From the NCBI GenBank assembly GCA_002506365.1, contig DAXK01000036.1, positions 1 to 61,940 on the forward strand: a DNA stretch of 61,940 bases, read 5' to 3'. The notes beneath the pieces are model-generated. The model saw only the letters and a list, made by a program, of their open reading frames with translations, ran no database searches and was not told where the DNA came from. Origin of the DNA: an archaeon UBA583. Its GTDB lineage: Archaea; Nanobdellota; Nanobdellia; Woesearchaeales; UBA583. Shown here piece after piece: positions 25,243 to 33,916 of this stretch (positions are counted from its first letter, which is position 1; each line of letters begins with the position of its first letter). The position numbers and the translations under genes are program-made.

Positions 25243-25328
25243 TATAAATTTTCTCCGTCAACAAAACTGCGACCAAGAATTATTTCTACATTGTAGAAAA
25301 ATTGTTGAGTATGCAGTTTTGTTGACAT
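25227..25328 (-). promoter_or_regulatory. Alternative-pairing leader of rnz
   Basis: Three related segments are present on the + strand: 25313-25328 and 25227-25242 are near-identical copies, while 25257-25270 is the perfect inverse of the first over 14 bases. In the mRNA, the middle segment GCAGUUUUGUUGAC can pair either with the leader-ORF start or, with one G-U, with the rnz start. A 17-bp palindrome TTTCTACATTGTAGAAA (25283-25299) lies between. Layout and complementarity are read directly; switching is inference. Confidence 0.6.
25242..25328 (-). CDS. 28-codon leader ORF upstream of RNase Z
   Basis: The ORF starts at 25328, encodes MSTKLHTQQFFYNV and continues to ...FVDGENL, and stops with the TAA whose last A is the first base of the rnz ATG. 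Its first six codons repeat the rnz start. A TATA-like ATATTTATATATT about 25-40 bp upstream (near 25353-25368) would place transcription initiation near this ATG. Translation is inferred, not shown. Confidence 0.45.
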   Translation of the reverse strand: MSTKLHTQQFFYNVEIILGRSFVDGENL

Positions 25329-25449
25329 ATTATAATAAATTTAATACTTATTAATATATAAATATAACTTACAACTATTTTGTTTTAAAAATAAAAATAA
25401 CTTAGATAAAAATAAACTTGAAAATTATTTAAGATAATTTAATAATTAA

Positions 25450-26388
25450 TTATCGTAATAAAATTTGACTCTTTGAATCAAAATTTGGTAAAGAACTTAA
25501 AATTCCAATCCCATCAAATAAACCTGGTTTTGGACCATAATCTATAACTAAACTTGAATTTCCAACTTCATTTTTCATATCAGTTAAAGCATCCCTATAA
25601 TTTCCAATTTCATCAATATATCCTCTTAACTGTCCATAAGTTCCTAAAAATATTTCTCCTGTTGAATCTGTTTCAACATGTGAATAACTTAAATTTCTTG
25701 AATCTGCAATTTGATTAATAAAAGCAGAATGAATTTCATTTAATATCTTTTGAACTTTTTCTTCTTCAACTTCTGTTTGTTTTCTATATGGACTTCCCAT
25801 ATCCTTAAACTCACCAGCAGTTTGTTTTCTATAAGTGATATTATACTCTCTAATTAAATCCTCAAAAGATAATCCAGCAGAAGTAACTCCAATTGACCCA
25901 ATCGTACTCATTCTGGAAGAATAGACCTTATCTGCGCTCATAGCGACCCAAAATGCCCCACTAGCTCCAACATCTCCAATTGTAGCATAAACTGGAATTC
26001 CATTTTCACGAACAAACTCAATAGCTTTACTAATTTCTTCACTCGCAACAGGACTTCCACCTGGTGAATTAATATCTAAAATAACTCCTTTAACAGAACT
26101 ATCTGACACAATATTATATAATGACTCAGAAATTTCTCTAGAACTTGTTGTATCAGAACTTAACAAACTTCCTGAACTTGAATCAGTCATAATAACTCCA
26201 CTAATTGGGATAACTGCAATTTTTGGACTTAATGCCAAACTAATACTAGAAATCACACTAGAAATTATAAAAAAAATTAAAAGCCATAAAAATATCCTTT
26301 TAAAAGAAAAATTATTTCTACCTCTCTTTTTTGGAATATCTAAATCCTCTTCATCTTTTGGTTTTTTAAATTTAACAAAATCTACCAT
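25450..26388 (-). CDS. sppA: Signal peptide peptidase SppA (S49)
   Basis: This 312-residue membrane-bound serine protease has one N-terminal transmembrane helix (about 31-53), then the Clp-like core: VIPISGVIM, LDINSPGGSPVASEEI, the catalytic S143 in GDVGASGAFWVAMSAD, and K195 in TAGEFKDMGSPYR. This is the Ser/Lys dyad layout of the short (Bacillus-like) SppA. It degrades cleaved signal peptides or membrane-protein fragments on the outer face of the membrane, useful in a cell with several secreted proteins. Confidence 0.93.
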   Translation of the reverse strand: MVDFVKFKKPKDEEDLDIPKKRGRNNFSFKRIFLWLLIFFIISSVISSISLALSPKIAVIPISGVIMTDSSSGSLLSSDTTSSREISESLYNIVSDSSVKGVILDINSPGGSPVASEEISKAIEFVRENGIPVYATIGDVGASGAFWVAMSADKVYSSRMSTIGSIGVTSAGLSFEDLIREYNITYRKQTAGEFKDMGSPYRKQTEVEEEKVQKILNEIHSAFINQIADSRNLSYSHVETDSTGEIFLGTYGQLRGYIDEIGNYRDALTDMKNEVGNSSLVIDYGPKPGLFDGIGILSSLPNFDSKSQILLR

Positions 26389-26446
26389 AAATAACTTTAC
26401 TTAAACTATTATATAAATATTTTTAACTAATCACAATTAATTCATT

Positions 26447-26752
26447 TTAAAATAATTTTTTATGTTTCTCATAAACTTTACTTCTAATCTCTTTTTTTCT
26501 ATTTTTATCATAATCCATTAAAAATATAATTGTTACAAAATATAATATAATAACTCCAAATAATAACGACAAACTTCTTGTTAAAATTAATAATTCTACT
26601 TCAAAATTTAATACATTAATAACTAAATTTAGTATTATATCTATTAAAAATATTAAAAATCCAATTAAAAATAACTTCTCATTAAAATATATCTTAAATT
26701 TATTTAAATAATAATATCCGACAACTGGCACTAAAATTAAACAAGCATACAT
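26447..26752 (-). CDS. Small membrane protein, function unknown
   Basis: This 101-residue protein has about three membrane segments (roughly 1-14, 22-48 and 52-77) and a strongly basic C-terminal tail (YDKNRKKEIRSKVYEKHKK). No family was recognised. It is upstream of SppA on the same strand, with a 58-bp gap. Confidence 0.6.
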   Translation of the reverse strand: MYACLILVPVVGYYYLNKFKIYFNEKLFLIGFLIFLIDIILNLVINVLNFEVELLILTRSLSLLFGVIILYFVTIIFLMDYDKNRKKEIRSKVYEKHKKLF

Positions 26753-26882
26753 AATTATATACTTAGTAAATAACTCTAACCTTAATAAAATAAATATAAA
26801 TATTAAATGAAATATATGTTAATTTGTCTAGAGAATAGTAAAATTTTCAACTATAAAAATAATAATTAGAATTGTAAAAAAG

Positions 26883-26957
26883 CGTGGCTTCCAGGATTTG
26901 AACCTGGGTCCAGGCGTCCCAAACGCCCGATGATAGGCCAAGCTACACCAAAGCCAC
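26883..26957 (-). tRNA. tRNA-Pro (TGG)
   Basis: Acceptor GTGGCTT/AAGCCAC, D arm GTGT...ATCAT region, anticodon stem GGGCG/CGCCT with loop TTTGGGA (anticodon TGG), T arm CCAGG-TTCAAAT-CCTGG. No intron and no encoded CCA. It lies 62 bp downstream of uS2 on the same strand. Confidence 0.95.
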
Positions 26958-27019
26958 AATATATATGTGTAATCAGCTTGTTTATATCAGTTTTATTTTA
27001 TTAAAAAATATGATGAAAT

Positions 27020-27616
27020 TTATTCATCACAAAAATCGTCTACGCTATGTGTAAAATCAGTTGCTTTTAATGTCCCTCTATTAACTAAGTAATTCTTAGC
27101 TAATAAGTGGAAAGCTAAAGCCATTGATTTTTTACCCTTATTATTAATTGGCACAACTAAATCTAATTTGTTAGTTGTATTGTTAGTATCACAGAATCCA
27201 ACAATAACAGCACCTTGCTCAAAAGCTTCATTTAAAATGTTTTTATCTGTTAAAGGATCACAAACAATAACTAATTTATATTCTCTAAAAGAATCTAAAG
27301 ATGTATTTGTTAACTTACCTGGTAAGTATCTTCCTGTAATTACGTCACATCCAACTAATTTGGAAAAAACCTTTAATGGTTTTTTAACGTTCTCTCTTCT
27401 ACCCATCACTACAATGTCAGAAGGGTCATACTTTGAAACTAAGTTAATTAAATTTTTTAATTTTGAATCAACTTGTTCAGTATCAATAATTTTTAATCCA
27501 TCTGGTCTAGATTTAAGAATAAACTTCTCTGAGTATGAATTCTTAAATTTAGTTCCAATATGAACACCCGCAGTTAAATATTCTTCTGCAGATACTAGCG
27601 TATTATTTTGAGCCAT
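27020..27616 (-). CDS. rps2: Ribosomal protein uS2
   Basis: From ATG 27616 the protein has 198 residues, the usual archaeal length, and begins MAQNNTLVSAEEYLTAGVHIGT. Core motifs are TGRYLPGKLTN, VIVCDPLTDKNILNEAF, and VGFCDTNN with DLVVPINNKGKKSM, characteristic of archaeal/eukaryotic S2/SA. An upstream in-frame Met (27685) would add 23 poorly conserved residues and is not preferred. Component of the small ribosomal subunit. Confidence 0.96.
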   Translation of the reverse strand: MAQNNTLVSAEEYLTAGVHIGTKFKNSYSEKFILKSRPDGLKIIDTEQVDSKLKNLINLVSKYDPSDIVVMGRRENVKKPLKVFSKLVGCDVITGRYLPGKLTNTSLDSFREYKLVIVCDPLTDKNILNEAFEQGAVIVGFCDTNNTTNKLDLVVPINNKGKKSMALAFHLLAKNYLVNRGTLKATDFTHSVDDFCDE

Positions 27617-27748
27617 ACCTAAATTAATCTCAAACCCTTTATAAAGTTTAGGATAAATTTGAAAATGTGAGGAATTTTCGAACAAATTATAATCAAAACA
27701 AATAATGAATTAATTGATTTTAATCTAAAAAATAAATAATAAATTAAT

Positions 27749-29278
27749 TTATTTTATCGTATATGGTGAATCTTCTTGAATATGTGCTTTAGCATATTTT
27801 AATTTTTGCTTTGAATTTGAGAATAATTCAACAAGTAAATCACCTTTTTTAATTTTATCTCCAACTTTATTATGTAAGATTAAACCAGATGATTTGTCAT
27901 TAGGACAACCTAGTATAAATGTAATCCCTGAAATTCCCTTATTATTAATTTTTTTAATTGTTCCAGATTTTGGTGCTAAAATTTTAACAGAGTGTTTTGC
28001 AGGACTCATTTCTTTTTTTCTTCCTTGAGCATCAATAATTTCATCAAATTTTCTACTTGCTAAACCAGACTCCAATATTTCATTAGCATATTCTAAACCT
28101 TGACCTTTTGAAGCTAGTCCACCCATTTCTAATAAATAACCTGCCATCATTAAAGATTTATTTCTTAATCTAAATGGTTGATCTGATTTATTGTTTAAAA
28201 CTTTTAAAACATCCATAGCTTCTAAATATGGACCAATACCCTTACCAATAGGTTCTGAACCATCAGTAATAATTACTTTTACCTCAACACCAATGGCTTT
28301 TCCAACTTTTACAAATCTTTTCTTTAATCTTACTGCTTCCTCCTTAGTTTTAATTTTTGCAGTCTCTCCCATAGGAATATCTAATAATACGTGAGTTGAA
28401 CCAGCTGATTTTTTTTTACTCATAATTGATGCAATCATTTGACCTTCACAATCAATCTCTAACGGATGTTCTACATGAATAATTGCATCGTCAGCAGGAG
28501 ATAAATCTAAACTCCCACCCCAAGCAATACATCCACCTACATCAGAAACTATTTTGTGCATTTGAGATAAAGATATATTTACATTTGTTAAAACTTCCAT
28601 AGTGTCAGCAGTCCCAGCTGGTGAAGTTATACTTCTTGAAGAAGTTTTAGGAATTGTTAAGCCTGCGGCAGCTAAAATTGGAATTACCACCATACTAGTC
28701 CTATTTCCAGGAATTCCTCCGATACAATGTTTATCTACAATAATCCCATCTTTTGTTTTAAAGGATAAATTTTTACCTCCATCAACCATTGCTTTTGTTA
28801 ATCCAATAACTTCTTTATCGTCTAATTTATGAGCAGCACAAGCTAAAACAAAAAATGTTGTTTCTACAGGAGTATATTTATTTACAATAATATCATTAAT
28901 AATTTCTCTGAAGTGAGATTCTTTTAATTTGATTTGACCATTAAATTTTTTTCTAACAAATTCTAATGAAATAGGTTTTGGCGCAGGAGTTAAAGTAATA
29001 TTTGCCCCATCTAATAACATTAATTTTTCAAAAACATCAATATAAACTCCAATTTCACCAGATTTTAATTTAATATTTTTATTTTTAGAATTCATACTAA
29101 TAATTCCCAAATCACAAATTAAGTCTTTTTTTTTAGATTTAGAAGATTTTTTATCAGAATATGACAATTTTACCCTATCTCCAACTTTTAAACCTAAAAT
29201 ATCTGCATCTTCGTGATTTAACATAACTCGATAACCACCAGTTGTAATACTGATATTTAATTTTTTTATTTTAAACAT
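27749..29278 (-). CDS. deoA: AMP phosphorylase (archaeal DeoA family)
   Basis: This 509-residue enzyme cleaves AMP (and other NMPs) with phosphate to ribose-1,5-bisphosphate and base. The archaeal-only N-terminal domain (about 1-85) is present, followed by the nucleoside-phosphorylase core: KHCIGGIPGNRTSMVVIPI, SRSITSPAGTADTMEVL and GGSLDLSPADDAI, then a C-terminal beta domain (APKSGTIKKINN). The pathway normally continues through ribose-1,5-bisphosphate isomerase to type III RuBisCO, not in this window. Gene symbol follows the family; product name follows archaeal work. Confidence 0.93.
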   Translation of the reverse strand: MFKIKKLNISITTGGYRVMLNHEDADILGLKVGDRVKLSYSDKKSSKSKKKDLICDLGIISMNSKNKNIKLKSGEIGVYIDVFEKLMLLDGANITLTPAPKPISLEFVRKKFNGQIKLKESHFREIINDIIVNKYTPVETTFFVLACAAHKLDDKEVIGLTKAMVDGGKNLSFKTKDGIIVDKHCIGGIPGNRTSMVVIPILAAAGLTIPKTSSRSITSPAGTADTMEVLTNVNISLSQMHKIVSDVGGCIAWGGSLDLSPADDAIIHVEHPLEIDCEGQMIASIMSKKKSAGSTHVLLDIPMGETAKIKTKEEAVRLKKRFVKVGKAIGVEVKVIITDGSEPIGKGIGPYLEAMDVLKVLNNKSDQPFRLRNKSLMMAGYLLEMGGLASKGQGLEYANEILESGLASRKFDEIIDAQGRKKEMSPAKHSVKILAPKSGTIKKINNKGISGITFILGCPNDKSSGLILHNKVGDKIKKGDLLVELFSNSKQKLKYAKAHIQEDSPYTIK

Positions 29279-29482
29279 AGAATTTTTTGAAAATTAGTAA
29301 TTATGAAATTTTATAATTATTACATAGTTAGGAAACGTAAAATAAGAATTTTTTGTAACTAATAATACATAAATATAATTTGATATAAAAAAGATATTTT
29401 CATAAAGTTTTTAAATAGAAATTAATTTATTTTATTTATTCCACTACAAATAACTTTAACAAATTGTTAATTATTACATTAC

Positions 29483-29555
29483 AGTCCCGTAGTGTAGTGG
29501 ACTATCATCGTGCACTTTGGATGCATGGACCCCAGTTCGAATCTGGGCGGGACTA
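29483..29555 (+). tRNA. tRNA-Gln (TTG)
   Basis: Acceptor AGTCCCG/CGGGACT, D arm GTGT...ATCAT, anticodon stem GTGCA/TGCAT with loop CTTTGGA (anticodon TTG), T arm CCCAG-TTCGAAT-CTGGG, discriminator A. No intron and no CCA. A TTTAAATA element near 29414 may be part of its promoter. Confidence 0.95.
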
Positions 29556-29644
29556 CTCTTTTATTCTAAAATATAAAATTAAATAGATAAAATATTATTA
29601 TTTTAAAAATTATAATTCGATATAATACATTTATAATAAATAAA

Positions 29645-29667
29645 TAAGTAAGTAAGTAAGTAAGTAA
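29645..29667. repeat. TAAG tetranucleotide microsatellite
   Basis: Five tandem copies of TAAG lie downstream of tRNA-Gln and 60 bp from the stop of the Yip1-like gene. This is a slippage-prone repeat with no evident function. Confidence 0.8.
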
Positions 29668-29726
29668 ATTAAACAAATATAGAATTTATTGAAATTTGTA
29701 TATTGGAAAAATATATAATTTTAAAT

Positions 29727-30335
29727 TTAGATTAAACTTAAAATTACAATAGATGAGATAATTACAATTGGTAAAACTAAAACAGCAAAAGATGTTTTTA
29801 ATTTTGAAACTTTATTTAATTTTGATAAATAATTAATAATTACAACAAAATACCAAATTGAAAGTCCAAATGATAATCCGAAATAAATAAAAGCTAAAAT
29901 TGACATTAAAGTTGATTGTGATAATGGATCAACTAGTGCCATAATCCCAAATAAAATAAAAATTGGAACTGACCAGATTGTAAGACCAATTGAGTATGTG
30001 CTTAACATTAATTTGAAATTTTGTTCAAATTTGATCTTTGAATTAAATGCTTTTAAAATTAAATGAGTTAACCCATAAATTAAAACTGATATAATTCCAA
30101 ATACAATAATCATAATTGCAGAAGCTATAATTCCACCAAGTAATCCAAATAGTGATGCTACAAATCCACCAAATGCACTAGTAATTGTAGTAATTAAAAT
30201 AACTAAAATAGATAATGGGATGGCTAACCAATAAATTGGTGTTCTAATATTTTCTTTTGTAATGTTTTTGAAAGATTTTTCATTAAATAAAAATAGTTTA
30301 ATACAATCATTAACGAAATTAATTTTTAAATCCAT
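29727..30335 (-). CDS. Yip1-domain-like membrane protein
   Basis: This 202-residue protein has five hydrophobic segments in the order seen in Yip1/YIF1-type domains: an N-terminal soluble part (about 1-30), a helix around 33-55, a Gly-rich second helix (FGGFVASLFGLLGGIIAS), then three more, with FKLMLSTYSIG in the connecting loop. Yip1-domain proteins are widespread in archaea with unknown roles. It is on the same strand as, and 25 bp downstream of, the thymidylate kinase gene. Confidence 0.7.
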   Translation of the reverse strand: MDLKINFVNDCIKLFLFNEKSFKNITKENIRTPIYWLAIPLSILVILITTITSAFGGFVASLFGLLGGIIASAIMIIVFGIISVLIYGLTHLILKAFNSKIKFEQNFKLMLSTYSIGLTIWSVPIFILFGIMALVDPLSQSTLMSILAFIYFGLSFGLSIWYFVVIINYLSKLNKVSKLKTSFAVLVLPIVIISSIVILSLI

Positions 30336-30360
30336 AAAAAGATAAGAATAATTATGATTT

Positions 30361-31059
30361 TTAAAGATTTAGTTTAACTAAATCATAAATTTCTTTACTG
30401 ATTTCTTCAATACTTCTAATTGAATCTTCAGTCCCATTTTCGCATTTGATTTCTTCCCAATAATTATATTTTTCAACTAATGCGCAAGCTCTGTTGTAGG
30501 ATTGTTCCATGTGAGAATCATCTGCTTCGTGAATATCGTGAGTTTGAGTTTCATCTTCAATGTATGTTCTTAAATCTTTTTTACCAACTAAAATTTGTCC
30601 AATTTTAAATGGAACATTTAGAAAAATTACTTTATCAGGTTTTGGAATATTAAATATATTAAATTCTAGATCATCTAACCAGTCTAAAAATTTATTTAAT
30701 TCGGTTTCATCTGAAATTTTTCCGGATTGATGAATTTGATTAGAGGATACATATCTGTTTGAGATAATAATTCCTCCATTTGCTAAATGTTCTTTCATTT
30801 CTTTTGATGCTTCAAATCTGTCACATGCGTAAAATATTGATGCTTGATATGGAGTTACTTGTTCAGCTGTTCCAAATTTACCATTTAAATATTCTTCAAC
30901 TAGTGCTGCTGATTTTTGTCCGTATTGTGGAAAGTCAACTTCTAATACATTATGACCTTCTGATTTTAATTTTTCTACTAAAATTTTAGTTTGAGTTCCT
31001 TTACCTGAACCATCTACTCCATCAATTACAAAAAATTTTCCAGTGTTTGATTTTTCCAT
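30361..31059 (-). CDS. tmk: Thymidylate kinase
   Basis: This 232-residue enzyme phosphorylates dTMP to dTDP. P-loop GVDGSGKGT (14-22), DFPQYGQKSAALVEEYL for the dTMP site, the DR element in YACDRFEAS, ISNRYVSSNQIHQ, and a lid region with GKKDLRTYIEDETQ are all present. The acidic insertion around 165-185 makes it somewhat longer than bacterial Tmk (about 210). It fits the nucleotide-supply theme with nrd, pyrG, cmk and glyA. Confidence 0.94.
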   Translation of the reverse strand: MEKSNTGKFFVIDGVDGSGKGTQTKILVEKLKSEGHNVLEVDFPQYGQKSAALVEEYLNGKFGTAEQVTPYQASIFYACDRFEASKEMKEHLANGGIIISNRYVSSNQIHQSGKISDETELNKFLDWLDDLEFNIFNIPKPDKVIFLNVPFKIGQILVGKKDLRTYIEDETQTHDIHEADDSHMEQSYNRACALVEKYNYWEEIKCENGTEDSIRSIEEISKEIYDLVKLNL

Positions 31060-31155
31060 ATTATAATATAGAATTGATAAAAGAATTATATAAATATTTG
31101 TTTGTATTTAGAATTAAAAAGAAAAATATTTGATTAAATATTTTTATTTATTCAA

Positions 31156-32433
31156 TTATTCGTTTGTGTAGAGAGGATATTTTTTACAAATTTCAGATAC
31201 AACTTCTGATACATTTTTGTGTGTTGTTTCATCCTCAATATTGTTAATTACATCAGCGATTAATTTTCCAATTACTTCACAGTCGGTTTCGTTTAATCCT
31301 CTTGTTGTAATTACAGGAACTCCAATTCTTAAACCATTTGGATTTAATGGAGATGCTGTATCATCAGGAATTGCATTTTTATTTGTACAAATTCCGACTT
31401 CGTCTAAAACTTCTTCAACAATTTTACCTTTTAAGTCTTGAGGTCTTAAGTCAAGTAAACACATATGATTTTCAGTTCCGTTTGTAACTAATGTTACTCC
31501 ATTTTCCATTAATCCTTTTGCTAAACCTTGTGCATTTTTTAATACTTGTTTTTGATAAGTTACAAATTCTTCAGAGTCTGCTTCTTTGAAGGCTACAGCT
31601 TTTGCTGCGATTACGTGTTCAAGTGGTCCACCTTGTAATCCAGGGAATACAGATTTATCAATTGCCTTAGCGTATTTTTCTTTACATAAAATCAATCCTC
31701 CTCTTGGACCTCTTAGTGTTTTGTGAGTTGTTGTTGTCATAAAGTCAAACCCATGATCTAATGGATTTTCTAATACGTTTGCAGCGATTAGACCACCTAT
31801 GTGTGATACATCAGCCATTGTCATTGCTCCAACTTCATCAGCAATTTCTTTGAATTTTTTCCAGTCGAGAGTTTTAGTGTATGCTGAAAATCCTGCCAAT
31901 AATAGTTTAGGTTTACATTCAATTGCTTGAGCTCTTAGTTTATCATAATCAATAATACCATCTTTGTCCGTTTCTGTTTTATATCCTACAAAGTTAAAAA
32001 CTTTTGCCATATGTGTAATTGGGTGTCCGTGTGTTAAGTGTCCACCGTGTCCTAAGTCCATCCCCAAAATTGTATCGCCAGTTTCTAATACTCCAAAGTA
32101 TGTTGCAATATTCATAACTGCTCCGGAAAGTGGTTGAACGTTTGCGTGTTCTGCTCTGAATAATTTTTTTGCTCTATCAATTGCTAAAGTTTCAGTTTTA
32201 TCAATAAATTGATTTCCACCATAGTATCTTTTTCCAGGATAACCTTCTGAATATTTGTTTGTTAACACACTTCCTTGCGTTTCCATTACTGCTGATGTTA
32301 CAACATTTTCGGATGGAATTAGTTCAAGAGTGTTTTCTTGTCTTTGAATTTCGCCCATTACTGCGTTGTATACTTCTTGGTCTTGATTTTTTAAATTTTC
32401 AAGATGAGATTTGAAATCAATTTTAATCGTCAT
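31156..32433 (-). CDS. glyA: Serine hydroxymethyltransferase
   Basis: This 425-residue PLP enzyme interconverts serine and glycine, feeding one-carbon units to thymidylate and purine synthesis. Motifs: LELIPSENVVTSAV, TNKYSEGYPGKRYYGG, HGGHLTHGHP, DVSHIGGLIA, and the PLP lysine K238 in TTTTHKTLRGPRGG. The length is normal for bacterial-type GlyA. It is on the minus strand, 97 bp upstream of tmk; cotranscription is possible. The folate- or pterin-type cofactor cannot be decided. Confidence 0.96.
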   Translation of the reverse strand: MTIKIDFKSHLENLKNQDQEVYNAVMGEIQRQENTLELIPSENVVTSAVMETQGSVLTNKYSEGYPGKRYYGGNQFIDKTETLAIDRAKKLFRAEHANVQPLSGAVMNIATYFGVLETGDTILGMDLGHGGHLTHGHPITHMAKVFNFVGYKTETDKDGIIDYDKLRAQAIECKPKLLLAGFSAYTKTLDWKKFKEIADEVGAMTMADVSHIGGLIAANVLENPLDHGFDFMTTTTHKTLRGPRGGLILCKEKYAKAIDKSVFPGLQGGPLEHVIAAKAVAFKEADSEEFVTYQKQVLKNAQGLAKGLMENGVTLVTNGTENHMCLLDLRPQDLKGKIVEEVLDEVGICTNKNAIPDDTASPLNPNGLRIGVPVITTRGLNETDCEVIGKLIADVINNIEDETTHKNVSEVVSEICKKYPLYTNE

Positions 32434-32580
32434 TATTTCATTTTGCCTAGTTTGGATATTTAAATCTTGCTATGTATTTTTTTGGAAAAGCGTTAGATTT
32501 GGTTTAATTTTAATTATTTTAGTTGGTGTCATTTATTGAATGTAATAAAGTTTAAATACTAAATTTTGTATTATTTAATT

Positions 32581-33510
32581 ATGATTTTAACTAAAGATAA
32601 TTTATTGCGATTTGTTGTTGATAAAAAATTTGTGACTCCAACTGAAGTTGCAGAAAAATTTGAAACTTCTACAATGATTGCATCAGCAGCATTATCTGAA
32701 TTGTCTAAAGCAAAATTAGTAGGAATTACTAATTTAAAATTAGGTGCGAGTCCTTATTATTATGATATTAAACAACCTGAGTGTTTATCAAGTATTGGAG
32801 ATAAACATTTGAAATCTCATGAACAAAATGTTTTTTTAAAGTTAAAAAATCAACAAATTGTAAATGATGGGGCACTTCCAATTCCTGAAAAGCTTGCAGC
32901 GGAAAGGTTAAAGGATTTTTCAGTTCCTTTAGAAATTGAACATAATGGGAAAAAATTTAAGTTTTGGATTTGGTATTTAAGAGATTTAAGTGAAACAAGG
33001 TTACAAATTTTATCAGCATTGTCAGGAGATGATGAATCTAAATCAGAGGTTAAGGAAAAACCTAAACCTAAACCTACTCCTAAAAAAGAAGTTGAACCTG
33101 TTAAAGTTCCAGTTGAAGTATCTTCCCCTAAAGTTGAATCTGTTGTGAAAAAAGAAACAGTTGTTGAGAAAAGAGAAAAAATAACTAATCCTTTTGAAGT
33201 TCCAGAGGATGAACCTGAACAAGAAGATAAAGTTGAATCTTTTATTAAAAGTTATTTTAAGAAAAATTATTTAAAGATTGATGGAAAGAAAACAGCTGAA
33301 AAATTTGTAAAATATAATTTAAGTTTAAAGATTAATGAATTGATAATTAAAGTGGATGCAGTTTATTTTTCTAAAAAACCTCAAGATTCAGATATTTTAA
33401 AGTTTTATATGAGTGGAAATAAACCTAAAATTGTGTTTATTGAGAATGCAGCTAAAAAGCATTTTAAGTTAAGTGAGAGTTTGGATAATTTGGAGATTGT
33501 AAATATTTAA
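32581..33510 (+). CDS. Winged-helix protein with Lys/Glu/Pro linker and C-terminal domain
   Basis: From ATG 32581 (309 residues). Residues about 1-55 (NLLRFVVDKKFVTPTEVAEKFETSTMIASAALSEL) form a helix-turn-helix likely to bind nucleic acid. Residues about 160-220 are a disordered KPKPKPTPKK/VEPVKVPVEV linker, and the C-terminal ~80 residues (SYFKKNYLKIDGKKTAEKF...) form a small alpha/beta domain of unknown type. Likely a DNA-associated regulator. It is first in a + strand run with the riboflavin kinase (6-bp gap) and the DUF368 gene. Confidence 0.65.
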   Translation: MILTKDNLLRFVVDKKFVTPTEVAEKFETSTMIASAALSELSKAKLVGITNLKLGASPYYYDIKQPECLSSIGDKHLKSHEQNVFLKLKNQQIVNDGALPIPEKLAAERLKDFSVPLEIEHNGKKFKFWIWYLRDLSETRLQILSALSGDDESKSEVKEKPKPKPTPKKEVEPVKVPVEVSSPKVESVVKKETVVEKREKITNPFEVPEDEPEQEDKVESFIKSYFKKNYLKIDGKKTAEKFVKYNLSLKINELIIKVDAVYFSKKPQDSDILKFYMSGNKPKIVFIENAAKKHFKLSESLDNLEIVNI

Positions 33511-33516
33511 TTAAAA

Positions 33517-33915
33517 ATGAATGTTAAAGATAATATTATTAAAATAAGTGGTAAAGTTGTTAAGGGAAAACAGATTGGGAGAACTATTGATTTTCCAACT
33601 GCGAATATTGATTATAAAGGATGTGAAAAAATAAAGTTTGGAGTTTATGGTTGTATTGTTAGAGTTTTAAATAAAGAGTTTAGAGGTATTTTGAATGTTG
33701 GTGTTAGACCTACTATTGATGATGGCGATGATATTAGTTATGAAGTAAATATTTGTAAGTTTGATTGTGATATTTATGGAGAAGATATTGAGTGTGAGTT
33801 ATTATATTTTGTAAGGGCTGAGATGAAGTTTGATAATGTTTGTGAATTAAAAGCTCAAATTCAAAAAGATATTTTTGAAGTTCGTGAAAAGTTTGATTTA
33901 AATCAAGAGGATTAA
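33517..33915 (+). CDS. Riboflavin kinase, bacterial RibF-type, stand-alone
   Basis: These 132 residues match the C-terminal flavokinase barrel of bacterial RibF (GKVVKGKQIGRTIDFPTANI, YGVYGCIVR-like KFGVYGCIVR, GILNVGVRPTI, then LLYFVRAEMKFDNVCELKAQI). It would make FMN from riboflavin and ATP. The FAD-synthetase half of RibF is absent. Most archaea use an unrelated CTP-dependent kinase (RibK), so a bacterial-type enzyme suggests gene transfer. Overlap-free, 1 bp from the next gene. Confidence 0.85.
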   Translation: MNVKDNIIKISGKVVKGKQIGRTIDFPTANIDYKGCEKIKFGVYGCIVRVLNKEFRGILNVGVRPTIDDGDDISYEVNICKFDCDIYGEDIECELLYFVRAEMKFDNVCELKAQIQKDIFEVREKFDLNQED

Positions 33916-33916
33916 G

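Noticed and set aside
29645..29667. TAAG repeat as an origin or attachment site
   Set aside because: It is a plain microsatellite with no inverted repeat or integrase nearby.
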